Both the position numbers and the translations under genes were made by a program. The notes under the pieces were generated by a model. The model worked only from the letters and a program-made list of their open reading frames with translations. It searched no databases and had not been told where the DNA came from. From Lucinisca nassula (lineage: Eukaryota; Mollusca; Bivalvia; Lucinida; Lucinidae), in assembly GCA_963580285.1 (NCBI GenBank), contig OY757014.1:97447372-97511371 (forward strand): 64,000 nt of DNA. Direction: 5' to 3'. Positions 34,760 through 46,271 of the stretch are shown here, piece after piece (positions within the stretch are counted from its first letter, which is position 1; every line of letters begins with the position of its first letter).

Positions 34760-37030
34760 GAAATTCTGAATTATCCCAAACATATTAATATTTTCAGTCA
34801 TGGAAGGTTTTCCTATAAAGGCACTGAGAACTTGAAAAAACGAATTCAGAACAGCCATTGTAAACGAGCCATCAAGTTTCGCCGACATCGAAATTTCACT
34901 GGTTTGAGGCAGCACACGACAACTTGAAATCTACAAGACCTGTGCGACCCACAAATACTTGGGGTCAGCAGAGCTTTCTTGTGGTTAGCAGAGCGCATGG
35001 TCCAAAACTGATCAATTGGTTTTTGGTGCGACTGTCTCACAATCGCACCAGAGGGAACACTTAAGCTGAAATGTGATCGCTAATGCAAACGGCCGAAGAA
35101 CCACCAAAATTCTAACTGAGAAAATATTGTTCCATATTCAAAACAGTTAGAAAAGTTTCACAATAGGCTTTCAGTTAAACTAAATATAATAATTTGTATG
35201 TTCTATCAATCATCATAATGAACGCACATATCTTACTGTTTATTTTTTTTCAATAATTGATTTTTTTGTTCAAAAGAATTCTTATCAATGAAAAGCATTG
35301 ATGACGAATCCGCGGAAGAATACATGGCACGCCAATGGTAAAACCTGTGATATTCTGTGGCTGGGATAAAATTACTGAAAGTTCGTAAAGTTATCCTATC
35401 CATATAATATCATGTCTATCATGTCAATTTTTTTGACTGTTTGTACGGATATCACTGTAGGAAAAAGTATATTCGTGTCATGCTTATGTAAACACATTGG
35501 TAGTATGACATTGTATATTTTGGTTAGTGTGTATAATTTGAAATGCCAATGTTGATTTATAAATGTTTGTATATCAAGGATCATACATGGCCTATTGCAT
35601 ATATACTTGTCTATTTTGTAAGGTCAATGGAGGACCGCGACCTCCACTGATCTATTAGGAGGTAAATAAACTTCTTCTTCGTATGAAAAAAATGCAAAAA
35701 TAAAGCGAAAAAGATCCAGAGATCAGTAATGGACCCTCCGCTCTACTAACTGCAAAAAAAGGCCTACTGACCCCAAGTATCTGTGCTCAGAACTGTATAA
35801 AAAGATGCTAGTGCGAATATTTCTATGATATTTCCATTCAAAAACTTGTACACATAGATTTGAATAAATGAAAACTAGGTGGACAGGTCCGTTCATGAAA
35901 TAAACTGATAGAACAGATAAGTTGAAATATTTATTTCCATCGACAGTTTTATTTTTATGACAGATTCTGTCATTCATACCTAGCATCGCTGTTTTCAAGT
36001 CGCACCCGCTTTACACAACTAAAGAAATATGAGTCCGCTAAAAACGTAGTCCGGCTTATTTTCGATTATTTATACTTCGATGATTTTCTCGCGCAATTTT
36101 GCATACATGTATTGGTTGCTTGATATTTGAAGTCCTCTTTTCTCTGAAAAATATAAGAAAAAAAAAGAATAGATATGACATCCGCTTTAGTCGTAATAGG
36201 CAGCAGCAAGGTAAATAATACAGGAGGAAAGATTTGCGCGAGAAACTGCGAGCGTGGCCTCATAACATTCAGTAACATTGTCCAATCAGTTATCATTGCG
36301 CAAATTTAATAAAGATTCTAAGAACGTTTGAATGCTGAACAAACACGTATAGCAATGGCCATACAGGTGTATCGCACGATATTAGTTTTAGCATTAGACA
36401 GGTTTCAGGTTTTAAGATTGAACGGCGCAGTTTGTTGCAGGGGCGCTGCAGTCGACTAAACTGAATGTTGCGCACGGCGTGTTCGATAAGACAGTATATT
36501 TTGGAAGCATAAGATTACATGCATACGCTATTTCCTGCAACGTCATTGAACGAGACATTTTCGATGTATGTTCATATCTAATCTTATACTGGTTTAAACA
36601 ATGTTTTATTTCATATGTAAATCACAAGCATTTTCGTACAGTATAAGATTTTTAGGATCTGATAGTAAGCGTAGCGCTTATGTAAAAGTAATCTCCATGA
36701 CGTAATCTCTTGTTATATAGACCATTGCATATTAAATATATGGACAACTAACGTACGTTTACGTGCTAGTTATACTTAAACTTGCAAATTACCAAACCTG
36801 CAATTACGATTTTAATTCGCATAAATCTGAAAAAATATACGCTTTGTTGTAACATATTTCTTTTGAAAATTATCAATTTCAATCAGATTTTGAAAACGTT
36901 CCCATTTAAGATAAAATGTTTCATCTCATTACGATAACACACCCACGTGACATAGTGGATTCTTTCATGGCTCGAAAACAGACTTATGTTTCAATAAAAT
37001 AATTTGATACTGTGCTTATTTCTGCACCCA
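34760..37030. other. AT-rich stretch with no gene recognised
   Basis: About 2.3 kb without a convincing ORF, SINE or array. Stretches such as 35060-35700 and 36480-36960 look single-copy within the window. It may be true intergenic DNA, or intron/UTR of a gene outside my recognition. Confidence 0.5.
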
Positions 37031-37033
37031 CCA

Positions 37034-37096
37034 TTGATTGTGGGTGCTCGTTAGAACCACATTATTGAGGCGGTTCTAACAAGTACTATTAATCTA
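37034..37096. repeat. Hairpin family H, copy 4
   Basis: GATTGTGGGTGCTCGTTAGA against GGTTCTAACAAGTACTATTA, followed by the TAAACCCCATT / TTGGGGTTCA block. One arm has decayed. Confidence 0.65.
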
Positions 37097-37469
37097 TGTT
37101 TTGAGCCAGGATAAGCAAAATAACGATACACATTGTAAACCCCATTCTCTCTACTTGGGGTTCACACGGACCTGTTAACCTGATTAAAACTTAACAATAG
37201 TACTATATAAACATTTGCAAACATTTCTGAATTTTTGTTTTGTTTTAAATTATTTGAAACCTTTTTATAAAGGCCTTATATAAAATGTGATTTTCGTTAA
37301 ATTTCTCACTGAATCTTTGGCTCTTTGATCACATATGGGAAACTTTTGAAACCGGATTGGGTATGGAACAATATTTTCTCACGGAAGCCTCTGGCAGTTT
37401 GCACTAAGCCAAAATTTTATTCTTCTGTTCACCCTGTGTTGATTTTTGATAACAATCGCCCCACCTCCC

Positions 37470-37500
37470 CCCCCCCCCCCCACACACACACAAAAAAAAA
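37470..37500. repeat. Poly-C / (CA)n / poly-A tract
   Basis: A run of about 15 C, then a short CA repeat and A run. Prone to assembly error. Confidence 0.85.
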
Positions 37501-37647
37501 CCTAAGGCTTACAACGACGATGCGATCTTGCCGAAATGTCGTGTGTCAAATAGTATGTGTCATATACTATAGAATAGGTTACCGTAAAAACAAAGCAAAT
37601 AAGTTCACTTTCAGAGTGTTTCCTGTGCTTCCACAACGATGGTAGCT

Positions 37648-38844
37648 TCAAGTGTTTCTACATAAATGAGGTACAGTTTTCTTTTGGACTGTACATTGCA
37701 ATAATTTTTTTAGTGCGTAAAGATCTTTGATGTTCGCTTGATTCACATACGGAAGATCCTGGCAGTATGTGCCGATGGGGATACCAAAATAATTCAGGTG
37801 GTAGTCGATGCAATTGGATATTTTCGCTATGCAGGGACTGCCAGAAATAACACCATTGCTGCAATCATCATCTTCGTTTCCATCGCAGATGATATAATTG
37901 GAGCTCTTTGTCATGTTTGGGGAAGGGTAAAATACTTCCGTTCGGTGGTGATACGGTCCATTCGTTACGTCACATCCTGTTAGTAAATCACACGTCGGTA
38001 CATGACTGATGACGTCTTTGAAGTGGACCACGCGCCAGCTGTTGTTAACCAATCTATCATGATTGACAGCATATACTTTATCTCCAACTCTAGGCATACC
38101 AAAAGTGTACAGAGACATTTTATCATCGCGAACAATCCCGTCATAAACAAGTGCAGCAGACGATAGTGATGCAATAGCACCACCTAGTGAATGTCCTGTG
38201 ATCCGTACAAGGAAATCTGGGTACATTTTTATAAGCTTTTTAACACTGTCCAATACACATGGATAAAGTTTATTGTAGGCATTAGCAAAATATTTTTGCG
38301 CTTTACCCCCCGTCTTAAATGCAGTCTTAGGTGCAGCAAGAATCGTTAGTATTTGATCATATAATTGTCTTTCTTCTTGTGTGCCCCGAAACGCTAACAA
38401 GATAGTCTTCCTTGCACATGAAACAGCGGTGTAGGCAAAGCAGGACTCATAATCGAACAGATAGTCATCACAATCGGCTTTAATGATATCTACTATTTCA
38501 AACCCGCTGTCTGGAAAAATCTGGTCAAGACATGCTTGCGGTTCGGTTGCATAGGCTACCGTTGAAAACACTGCCTGCTCGTAGGCTACTTGAGGATTGT
38601 AATTTCCGTATTCTTTCGTTCGACAGTATACGTCATATTTTATATTCTGTTCTGGTTTGCATGGATTCACGACAGAGGCAAAGGCGTGACACTCTCTGTC
38701 CAGTGGACACCATCTACAATTAGCCCAAGCCCATGAAAATTGCCTGGTGCATGCTTTACAATCGGAGATTGCGTTACACTCCTTTTCAGACATGGTACAT
38801 CGGCAAGTACCAAGCACAAACACGAAAATAAGTCCTGGCAACAT
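37648..38844 (-). CDS. Secreted class-3 (alpha/beta-hydrolase) lipase with N-terminal PSI-like Cys-rich domain
   Basis: A 398-residue intact single-exon gene. I start it at the ATG at 38844; a longer frame begins at 38871 only with GTG. Residues 1-16 form a hydrophobic signal peptide ending near TCRC. About 20-75 is a plexin/semaphorin/integrin-like segment (Cys spacing with CRWCPLDREC). The lipase domain covers roughly 90-360: FRGT (152-155, oxyanion loop), nucleophile elbow GHSLGG with Ser219, KDVISHVP with Asp277, and IDYHLNY with His349 as the probable triad. Family members hydrolyse acylglycerols; as a secreted form it may act in digestion or haemolymph, which is inference. Rich in Cys outside the core, consistent with disulphides. 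Hairpin H lies ~100 bp upstream. No introns, unlike most host genes of this family in animals, so a retrocopy is possible. Confidence 0.9.
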   Translation of the reverse strand: MLPGLIFVFVLGTCRCTMSEKECNAISDCKACTRQFSWAWANCRWCPLDRECHAFASVVNPCKPEQNIKYDVYCRTKEYGNYNPQVAYEQAVFSTVAYATEPQACLDQIFPDSGFEIVDIIKADCDDYLFDYESCFAYTAVSCARKTILLAFRGTQEERQLYDQILTILAAPKTAFKTGGKAQKYFANAYNKLYPCVLDSVKKLIKMYPDFLVRITGHSLGGAIASLSSAALVYDGIVRDDKMSLYTFGMPRVGDKVYAVNHDRLVNNSWRVVHFKDVISHVPTCDLLTGCDVTNGPYHHRTEVFYPSPNMTKSSNYIICDGNEDDDCSNGVISGSPCIAKISNCIDYHLNYFGIPIGTYCQDLPYVNQANIKDLYALKKLLQCTVQKKTVPHLCRNT

Positions 38845-38943
38845 TGTTGTTCCGTTACGATTCACTTTCACAATCTCTATACAGCCTCAATGGCAAAAGT
38901 CCTGGCATGAAGGCGAAACGAGAATAGTTTATATTTGAAACAT

Positions 38944-39004
38944 ACGTTGTGGGAACTTGTTAGAATCGCCTCGATGAGGCGATTCTAACAAGTTCACACA
39001 ACGT
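38944..39004. repeat. Hairpin family H, copy 5 (upstream of the lipase)
   Basis: ACGTTGTG.GAACTTGTTAGA with an exact inverse; loop CGATG. It is the most perfect copy, about 100 bp upstream of the lipase ATG. Confidence 0.82.
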
Positions 39005-39613
39005 TTTACGCAGAGATAAGACAATTTTCCCAAAGCTATCCTCAGAACTCCTCCGTGTGTGAAGGTAAGTAAAGTTTCAGGCCTTCCATGTGTGAAGATG
39101 TGCAAAGTTTCAGGCCTTCTATGTGTGGAAGGCCTGCCTTCACCGAAAAACTAAGGAAAACGTATACACATGACATGTTCCCCAATGTCGCGTGTTTTTT
39201 CGGAGAAGACAACATCGGTGTTCTAACTCCTGCCCCGTGAGGCGAGCCCTTCTGAGAAAAAATATACTCTTTTGGGAAATAATGTGCTCTTAGAGAGAAA
39301 ATTCTTTCCTCTACGAATAGACACATCGTGAAAGTCAATGTTAAAAATAAGGCAATTATTATTAAGTTAGATGCCTTCCCTGACTATGTATCCAATTTTA
39401 TATAGCAAGAACGCGATCAAGTGGAATCTCAGTTTTTGAAACTTTTCGTACACAATACCGTAGCTGGAGGCTTACGCCTTTATGTCGGTTAAAGCCTTAC
39501 TCAATGTGCAACGATACTGCCCTGGGCTCAGTAGGTCGAACAGAAACTGAAATAAAATATGCATTGTGAAATATAATAACTAATAAAATAAAGTAAGCTG
39601 TTATCTGAGATAT
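39005..39613. other. No gene seen; short direct repeats
   Basis: AAAGTTTCAGGCCTTC.ATGTGTG occurs twice (39074-39096 and 39108-39129), with the inverse GGAAGGCCTG after it. The rest has no visible feature. Confidence 0.5.
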
Positions 39614-40145
39614 ACGAGGGCAAATAAAAATTTCTTGTGTAACTTTATAAACAAAATCTGGTGCTAATTTTAAGTGATTTATTTATTATTTCTGACGCCT
39701 TCAACACTGTCAAAATGCTCCACACCAAGTTTAAGTTTGGAAATAGGTCAAACAAAACAAGTAGTGAGCTTTAAGCCTCCTCTTTTTCTCCGTACTTTTC
39801 TCTTTCGGTCAACAAAAGCAGCGGCTGTCAGAATGGCGTGATAATCTGCCATGAGGATATTCTTACATTCCGCCAAAATGCCCTCCTCTCCCCCACCTAA
39901 TAAAAATGAGGTCATTTCTTTGTCCACAGTTGTTGTGTCGGTTTTATTTGGTGGAGGAGAGCCTTGATGTTCCACTGTTTGCTCTGCGCTATGATAAAAT
40001 AATGGGTCGCAATTCTGTTCAGAAAATTCCTAGGTTGTGCTGGAAACTTGTCGAAAGCTGTACAAGTCACTTTTGGTCTGGTGCCAATGTTTCGGGAACC
40101 CAACTTGCTGACTGTTTTCTCATATGAAGGATCGGCCTCAGACAC
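39614..40145 (-). pseudogene. Decayed mariner transposase relic
   Basis: Two minus-strand fragments resemble successive parts of a mariner transposase: FLNRIATHYFIIAQ near 40000 (like the family's 'F..R..T.DE.W' segment) and HQGSPPPNK (39940-39970, like 'W.H.GSPPPKK'), running into ILMADY. Catalytic residues are lost and the frame shifts between the fragments. TACGAGGGCAAATAAAAA at 39614 could be an inverted-repeat end. Similarity is weak but in the right order. Confidence 0.5.
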
Positions 40146-40257
40146 AGTGAAACCAGTAGGACGGTATCCAAGGCCGCTGTCATAATTCTATTCGCAACCT
40201 GCTTGCGGCGTTTGGGACTTTAGTTTGTCAGAAAAATATGGATTTTGGGTTTGGATT

Positions 40258-40430
40258 TACGGCCCTTCCAAGGTTATTTCACATATTTCGAGCCGATCGG
40301 TATTCAGAAGTGGGCGAAAACCGGAGTACCCTGGAGAAATACCACCTGATCTTCCGTTGCAGAGTTTGGTCCGAGCGAGGCGCGAACTTAGAGTCAGCGC
40401 CCTTACCCATTAGGCCAAGGAGGGCCGCTT
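40258..40430 (-). mobile_element. tRNA-headed SINE (S2)
   Basis: Inverse copy: TTTACGGCCCTTCCAAGGTT at the left and CCCATTAGGCCAAGGAGGGC at the right. Confidence 0.78.
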
Positions 40431-40439
40431 CAGAAAAAT

Positions 40440-42110
40440 ACGGAAGAAACCATTCGAACTTCCGATGACTGAGCCCTCTATATTCTGGTAAAAGATGCGA
40501 TATGGTGAAAAACAAAAGATCTTTACTGAGAATCGTCTTTTCTGAAGATCGTAAACAGACGGAGCAGTCTACAGTACCTTTCAAATTCTTGACGTCTCAT
40601 CTCGGGGGAAACATGGCACAAAAATTCTGTCTCACCGTCTTTGGCTATGCCGGACGTGATGATATAGGTGAATTCCAAGGAATATCAAAACTGCTTCCAA
40701 GGTACTGATAGGGTTGAAAATTCGCCATTTTCAAACCATTCGTTTAGGATAATCAAGGTATAGACATTTTCAAGAATAATGCCGTATTTATGTTTTTTTT
40801 TATTTTAATCAATGCCAAAGCTTAAATAAAGGTATTCCACATGAATTGTGTTTAAAAAAACTACGCTACCCTGATTCCCTAATGCACAGTATTATGCCCA
40901 AAAACCACTAACATACCGAAAACAGGTTTTATTGTCAAAATTTTATTCGATGGAAAATAAGGAAAAAAAAAAAAAAAAAAAACATTAACTATATTACCTG
41001 AAAACATTCAAATAGCGAGGTTAAGAGCACCAAGAAAGCAAAGGAATAGGGCTTCAAGTAATAGTTTAGCTATTTTGACAGTTTTATGATTTTTTTATCA
41101 AAAGTGCTAGAAAATATTAAAGGTCATATACAAAGGTATAGAAAGCCATTGAATTTAAAAAGACATTGATTAAAGAAATGGAGGGGCGAAAACCGCATCA
41201 AATTATCTTTATTAGTTTCCAAGATATTACACTTTGAAGTGTGAAATATTTCATGAAAACAGAGCAGCTTCAGACTGCCTCATTAATATTCATGAAGTAT
41301 TCTATGATGTCATAGATGCACATTTAAATTTTTAAACTTTTTAAATATGAAATTACTTGTGTTTTATAGTCCTTAGGAACTCTATAATCACTTATTTGAA
41401 TTATTTAAACTGATTTCAACTGATATGCTAAACCAGTTTTCTCATATTTTCAATTGCAAACCTTAAATTCAAATTTTAAATATTTTTTTTAAATAATTTA
41501 AATTCAAGTTTCTGTTTTTGTAAGAGGATGATATAACATACAGAACTTACTGATCTGTCCAAAAGGCATGTAAAAACACTTAACTTAGCTAATTGAAATA
41601 AAATTTTGAATTAAATGGTAGTTTTAAACATTTTAAAAAATACTTTAATTGTAAATTTAAGCTTGAATTTCGAAATCAAATTTCTCATTTCTATCCTAAA
41701 TTATGAACAAGATACTCAGTAATCAAAGGGCATGAGAAAACTGTATTAGGCTATTGCAAAATGGAAAATATGGCGGCTTAAATTATTTTAAAAAAGTTTA
41801 AAGCCACTATGACATCACAGAATATTGCATTGTGGGTTAAAATCAAAGTAAATTCAGGCGAGGCTACTCTTAGAGGAAAATAGGTGTGTATCAAATATAA
41901 ATGCGCATAACTTTGGAACGAATGGGAATTTTTTTCATGCGGTTTTCAATAAAATGACCCTCCTTGTGTCTGCTTTCACCCTGCTTCATATTAAGATTTT
42001 TAAAAATTTCTTTGTAATTGTGGTTTAAGGTCGGCAGGCAAGAATATCTTATTATTTTTTTCTGGATGGCAATAAAATTGCAGGGCCGGCACAAAAAATC
42101 AGGGTCGGTC
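40440..42110. other. AT-rich non-coding stretch
   Basis: Long AT-rich DNA with poly-A at 40964-40982. No ORF, array or RNA gene is recognised. Confidence 0.5.
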
Positions 42111-42149
42111 GGGTTTGCGGAAACACACCTATTTTTTTCTAGGCCTTAG

Positions 42150-43017
42150 AAATATGCTAATGGTGACTAGAAACCAGCTTGACTTTCAGAAGTCGCATGT
42201 TTACGGCAACGACTTGACCGTGGCTTATCTTCGGTGCATATTCTCTAAGTCCCAATGCTTAACAAGAGATCCGCAAGCGGGGCATTATACGCCGTCGCAA
42301 TTATATATATATGGGCTCTCTGAAGCATTTTTGTCTCGTGATCGGGTGTGTCAGGGTGATAATCTCAGCCCGAGCTTGTTCAACATATTCTTGAATAACA
42401 CCGTCGACCAATTTGACTCCATGTGACCCTGTACTGCTTGGCGACTCTTATCATAACTGTTTATTATATGCAGATATCCTAATTTAGATATCTGACTCAC
42501 CAGTAGGCTTACAAAACTGTCTTAACAAGACATTCAGCTTTTGTTGTGAGTGGGGTCTTGATATTAATTTTGACGAGTCGAAACTAATGATAATTTACAG
42601 AGCTGGTAGACTGTTAAGCCATAACTTTAGTGTTGACAATGTCATTTTGGAATCTGTTAGATAGTATAAATGTTTAGGTGTGTTCTCTCCAGTCTTAACG
42701 GCTGTTTTACAAATGCATTGAATGATCTGTATCAAGGTCAAAAAGCGTTCTCTAAAGTTTTTTCATTATTTTCATAATTATCAATTAACATTGACCAGTT
42801 AATACATGTATTTGACCATACTGTCAAACCTGTACTTCTATATTCCTCAGAAATTTTGGGGATGTTTCCTCATAATCATAGAATTATACACGTGAGTCCA
42901 ATGTAACTTCAAATGTATACGCCAAATCACCTTTAGAGAAAGTGAATTTAAACTTATGTAAATACTCTCTTGGCGTATCTAATTTAGCTTTATATGGTGA
43001 GTTAGGCCGTAGCCCCT
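42150..43017 (+). pseudogene. LINE reverse-transcriptase relic, left half
   Basis: Non-LTR reverse transcriptase with stops and frameshifts. Recognisable pieces: CQGDNLSPSLFNIFLN (42350-42400, motif B), LLYAD then a break (42460-42475, motif C YADD), INFDESKLMIIYRAGR (42570-42610), YKCLGVFSP, and NLNLCKYSLGVSNLALYGEL (42943-43002). It stops at GRSPF where the pearl-like element begins; the continuation lies at 59060. The inverse end of another hairpin element (42263-42297) interrupts it. Confidence 0.8.
42263..42297 (-). mobile_element. Tiny fragment: inverse 3' end of a hairpin element
   Basis: AACAAGAGATCCGCAAGCGG, then GGCATTATACGCC. It mirrors the end at 15545-15583 and its AACAAGAG is the inverse of CTCTTGTT. 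Confidence 0.45.
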
Positions 43018-44111
43018 TTTTAGCTCACCTGTCACGTAGTGACGAGGTGAGCTTTTGGGATCACTTTTTGTCCGTCGTCCGTCGTGCGGGCGGGCGTGCG
43101 TCCGTCCGTGCGTGCGTGCGTCCGTAAAATTTTTCTTCAAACGACATCTACTCCGAAACCACTCATCGGATTTTGACCAAACTTCACAGGAATGATCATT
43201 AGGTGGTCCCCTTTCAAAGTTGTTCAAATGGTTCCAGTCCATTGCACATCTAGGTCACAGGAGCTAAAACTATTTTTTTTCACCAAAAAGTCAAAAATCT
43301 TCTTCTCTGAAACCACAAGGCCCAGGTCTTTGATATTTGGTATAAAGCATCATCTAGTGGACCCCTACCAAGATTGTTCAAATTATAGTGTTGGGGCCAA
43401 AAATGCCCCCACTCCGGGGCCCTTTGGTTTTACATGGGCTTATACAGGGAAAATCTTTAAAAATCTTCTTCTCTGAAACTGCAAGGCCCAGGTCTTTGCT
43501 ATTTGGTATGAAGCTTCATCTAGTGGACCCCTACCAAGATTGTTCAAATCATAGTGCTGGGGCCAAAAATGCCCCCGCCCCGGGGCCCTTTGGTTTTACA
43601 TAGTCTTATATAAGGAAAATCTTTAAAAAATCTTCTTGTCTGAAACCGCAAGGCCCAGGTCTTTGATATTTGGTGTGAAATTTTATCTAGTGGATCTCTA
43701 TCAAGATTGTTCAAATTATAGCCCTCAGGCCACAAATGCCCCCGCCCCGGGGCCCTTTGGTTTTATATAGACTTATATAGAGAAAATCTTTGAAAATCTT
43801 CTTCTCTGAAACAGCAAGGCTCAGGTCTTTGATATTTTTTTGTGAAGCTTTATCTAGTGAACCTCTATCAAGATTGTTTAAATTATAGCCCTGAGGCCAA
43901 AAATGTCCCGGCGCCGGTACCCACTAGTTTTACATAGGCTATATTGGAAAAACAAATCTTTAAAAATCTTCTCGTCTGAAACCAGAAGACCCAGGTCTTT
44001 GATATTTGGCAAGAAGCTTTATCTAGTGGACCTCTACTGAGATTGTTCAAATTATAGCCCTTGCACCAAAAGGGTCCCCGCGCCAGGACCCGCTAGTTTT
44101 ACGTTGGCCTA

Positions 44112-44164
44112 TAGCCCAAGTCAATAACTCGATTATCCGCCCCTGCAAATTATTTCCCTTGTCT
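44112..44164 (+). repeat. Left terminal inverted repeat of the 14.8-kb transposon
   Basis: About 53 bp matching the inverse of 58822-58875 at roughly three quarters of positions. The best block is the first 17 bp (one mismatch); CCCCTGC is shared internally. Confidence 0.82.
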
Positions 44165-44214
44165 ACTCTTCTTCTTTTTGAAAATCGATAACGTCCCGGT
44201 TTCGATTTCTATCC

Positions 44215-44222
44215 ACTTCCGG
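44215..44222 (+). promoter_or_regulatory. ACTTCCGG box before the THAP exon
   Basis: ACTTCCGGAGCGTA ends 5 bp before the ATG at 44233. The same 14-bp block with one change sits before the SAP/SWIM gene at the other end (58791-58804, minus). ACTTCCGG is the inverse of the ETS-factor core CCGGAAGT, common in animal core promoters. Function is inferred. Confidence 0.5.
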
Positions 44223-44232
44223 AGCGTAAAAA

Positions 44233-44490
44233 ATGGACGAGATAATATCGAGACAGAGACATTATTGTGTTGTTTGCTCAAATTATCGCGGAAAAAATGT
44301 TGATGGCCGTATTGTTCAGCTGCACAGATTTCCTTCAGATGACAGATTGCGCAAAGCGTGGATTAGAAGAATCAAATTGGTTAAACCTAATTACAAATGG
44401 AACATTTACCAGCGATTGTCAGAATCAGAATCAGAATCAGAATTGTTACCGGTGACACGTCAAATGACATTCACACACCAGGACCTGTGA
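44233..44490 (+). pseudogene. THAP zinc-finger exon of the transposase, truncated by a CR1 insertion
   Basis: ATG at 44233, 85 codons. Residues 1-62 are a THAP domain: C12-x2-C15, HRFP at 31-34, W43 and a basic KAWIRRIK stretch. THAP domains bind DNA through a C2CH zinc site; here the second half (C-x2-H) is missing because the CR1 LINE begins at about 44419. The last ~23 residues (SESES... to the stop) are translated antisense LINE 3' end. The finger probably cannot fold. In the intact element this exon would splice to the DDE exon at 50915. Confidence 0.85.
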
Positions 44491-46262
44491 TATGAGAAGT
44501 TAGTCCCTAGCTCTAACCAAAGATGTAAACTTAGCTACAGAATCCTCAGCACCTTCAGCCGTCAAAATAATAGAATCGGGAAGGGCATTCCAATCTCTAA
44601 TGGTTCGGGGGAAAAACGATTCTTTATAAATATCCGTTCTTGCAGTAAGGGTCTGAAACGTCATTGAATGGTGTTTTCTACAATGCCTAGCTGGGGGAAC
44701 AAGGTCATCTGTTGGAATGCTGGCAGCACCCTTTAGACCTTTGTATAAGAGTATGAGCCTACTGTCTCTTCTCCTTTTCTTGAGAGACTCCCATCTTAAT
44801 TTTCCTAGAATTCCAGTCATGCTCCCAGTTTCAAAGCAATAATTTCCAGTTACAAATCTAGCAGCTCTATTCTGAACTTTTTCAATTTCTTCATTTAGGA
44901 CCACTCCGCTTGGGTCCCAGATGCAACTACCATATTCCAAGATTGGGCGAACAAGTCCCCTGTATGCTGTTTCTTTCACATCCTGAGGACACTGATGAAG
45001 ATTTCGCCTCAGGAAACCAAGTGTTCTATTCGCCTTTGTACACATATTGCTAATGTGTGTATTCCATCTCAAATCGTGAGTGATTGTCACACCAAGGTAT
45101 TTAATGGAATTCACATTTTCGAGGACCGTTCCCTCTAAGTTGTAAGAAGCCTCAACTTTATTAGATCTCTTCCTTGTTATCTGCATAATATTGCATTTAA
45201 CTGGTTGAAATCTCATGCCCCATTTTCTGGCCCAACATCCTAATCTATCTATGTCAGCCTGAAGTTTCAGTGAGTCATCTGTATCTCTAATTTCCCGGTA
45301 ACAAACACAGTCATCTGCGAACAGTCTTATTTCTGAGTCAATATCAGTGGAAATATCATTGATGTACAGGGAGAACAATAGTGGACCAAGAACGGTCCCT
45401 TGTGGGACTCCAGACAAAACTGGCGCCCATACTGAAGATTCACCATTAACAACAACACGCTGTTTTCTGTAGCAAAGGAAGGAATCTATCCATTTAAGAG
45501 TCTTCCCAGCAATTCCATAACCAAATAATTTGGATTTAAGTAGTTCATGAGGAGGGGTGTCAAAAGCCTTCTCAAAGTCCAGAATAAATGTGTCCACCTG
45601 CCCCCCTTTGTCCAGGATTTTTGCCCAATCATTAATAACCGTGCTCAACTGAGTTTCGCAACTATGCCTTTTCCTAAATGCATGTTGTCTGTCTGACAAA
45701 AGTTTATGTTCATCCAAGTGGGCCATGATGTTTGAGCAGACTATGTGTTCAAGCAATTTACATAGAACACATGTCAGTGACACCGGGCGATAATTACGAG
45801 CAATAGCCCTGTCCCCTTTTTTGAAAAGTGGACAGATGTTCGCTAGGAGCCATTCTTTGGGAATTTCACCCGTATCGAGAGATTGTTGGAAAAGATGAGC
45901 AAAAACTGGACCTAACTCGTTTGCTAGTTCCTTCAGGACTCTAGGATGAAGCTCATCAGGCCCTAAAGCTTTAGAAGGGTTCAAGCCTTTAAGTAATTTG
46001 ATCACTCCCGCAGAGGATACAACAATATTTTCCATGAAAGGGGCCGATCTTCCAGTCAATGGAACCTCGTTGAACTCAGTTTTATTAAATGCATCATTGA
46101 ATTGACCAACCAATTCCTCTGCCCTTTCAGAGTCCGATTCAGCGACCCCGTTCCCTCCTCTTTTATTAAGGGGTGGGATACCTTGCCTATCTTTCTTCTG
46201 GCTATTGATATATCTGTAGAAGTCTCTGGGATTCGCCTTTACATCACCTACCAAGTTATTTA
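44419..46262 (-). mobile_element. CR1-like LINE, 3' portion
   Basis: The 3' end carries TTCTGA hexamers (ATTCTGATTCTGATTCTG) as CR1/L2-group LINEs do with short 3' repeats. It is inserted in the THAP exon on the opposite strand. Its missing 5' portion is at 48103-48790; the two rejoin if the inverted insert is removed. Confidence 0.85.
44500..46262 (-). CDS. CR1-like reverse transcriptase, C-terminal ~587 codons, open frame
   Basis: The frame is open from 46262 down to the stop at 44500; there is no start because the N-terminal part is displaced to 48103-48790. Counting from VGDVKANP: RT motifs include NYRPVSLTCVLCKLLE (155-169), FILDFEKAFDT (motif A, Asp226), SGVPQGTVLGPLLFSLYIND (281-300), LFADD (311-315, catalytic), and YLGVTI. 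The C-terminal region ends in FFPRTIRDWNALPDS, typical of CR1/Jockey-clade LINEs. The product would copy element RNA at a nicked target. No stops at all, so the insertion is young. Interrupted by the inverted copy, so not functional as it stands. Confidence 0.9.
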
Positions 46263-46271
46263 CAAATTACT

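Larger units (their letters stand above)
44161..46000 (+). repeat. Left arm of a 1,840-bp inverted repeat
   Basis: Position x pairs with 92263 minus x. The outer end is 44161/48102 and the inner end 46000/46263; bases just beyond do not match. Both encoded proteins (RT portion and THAP exon) are identical between arms, so divergence is nil or nearly so. A 262-bp loop (46001-46262) separates the arms. Confidence 0.95.

Noticed and set aside
46102..46271. N-terminal part of the plus-strand 553-codon ORF
   Set aside because: It is antisense to the LINE spacer, and only the part after 46271 is real RT sequence.
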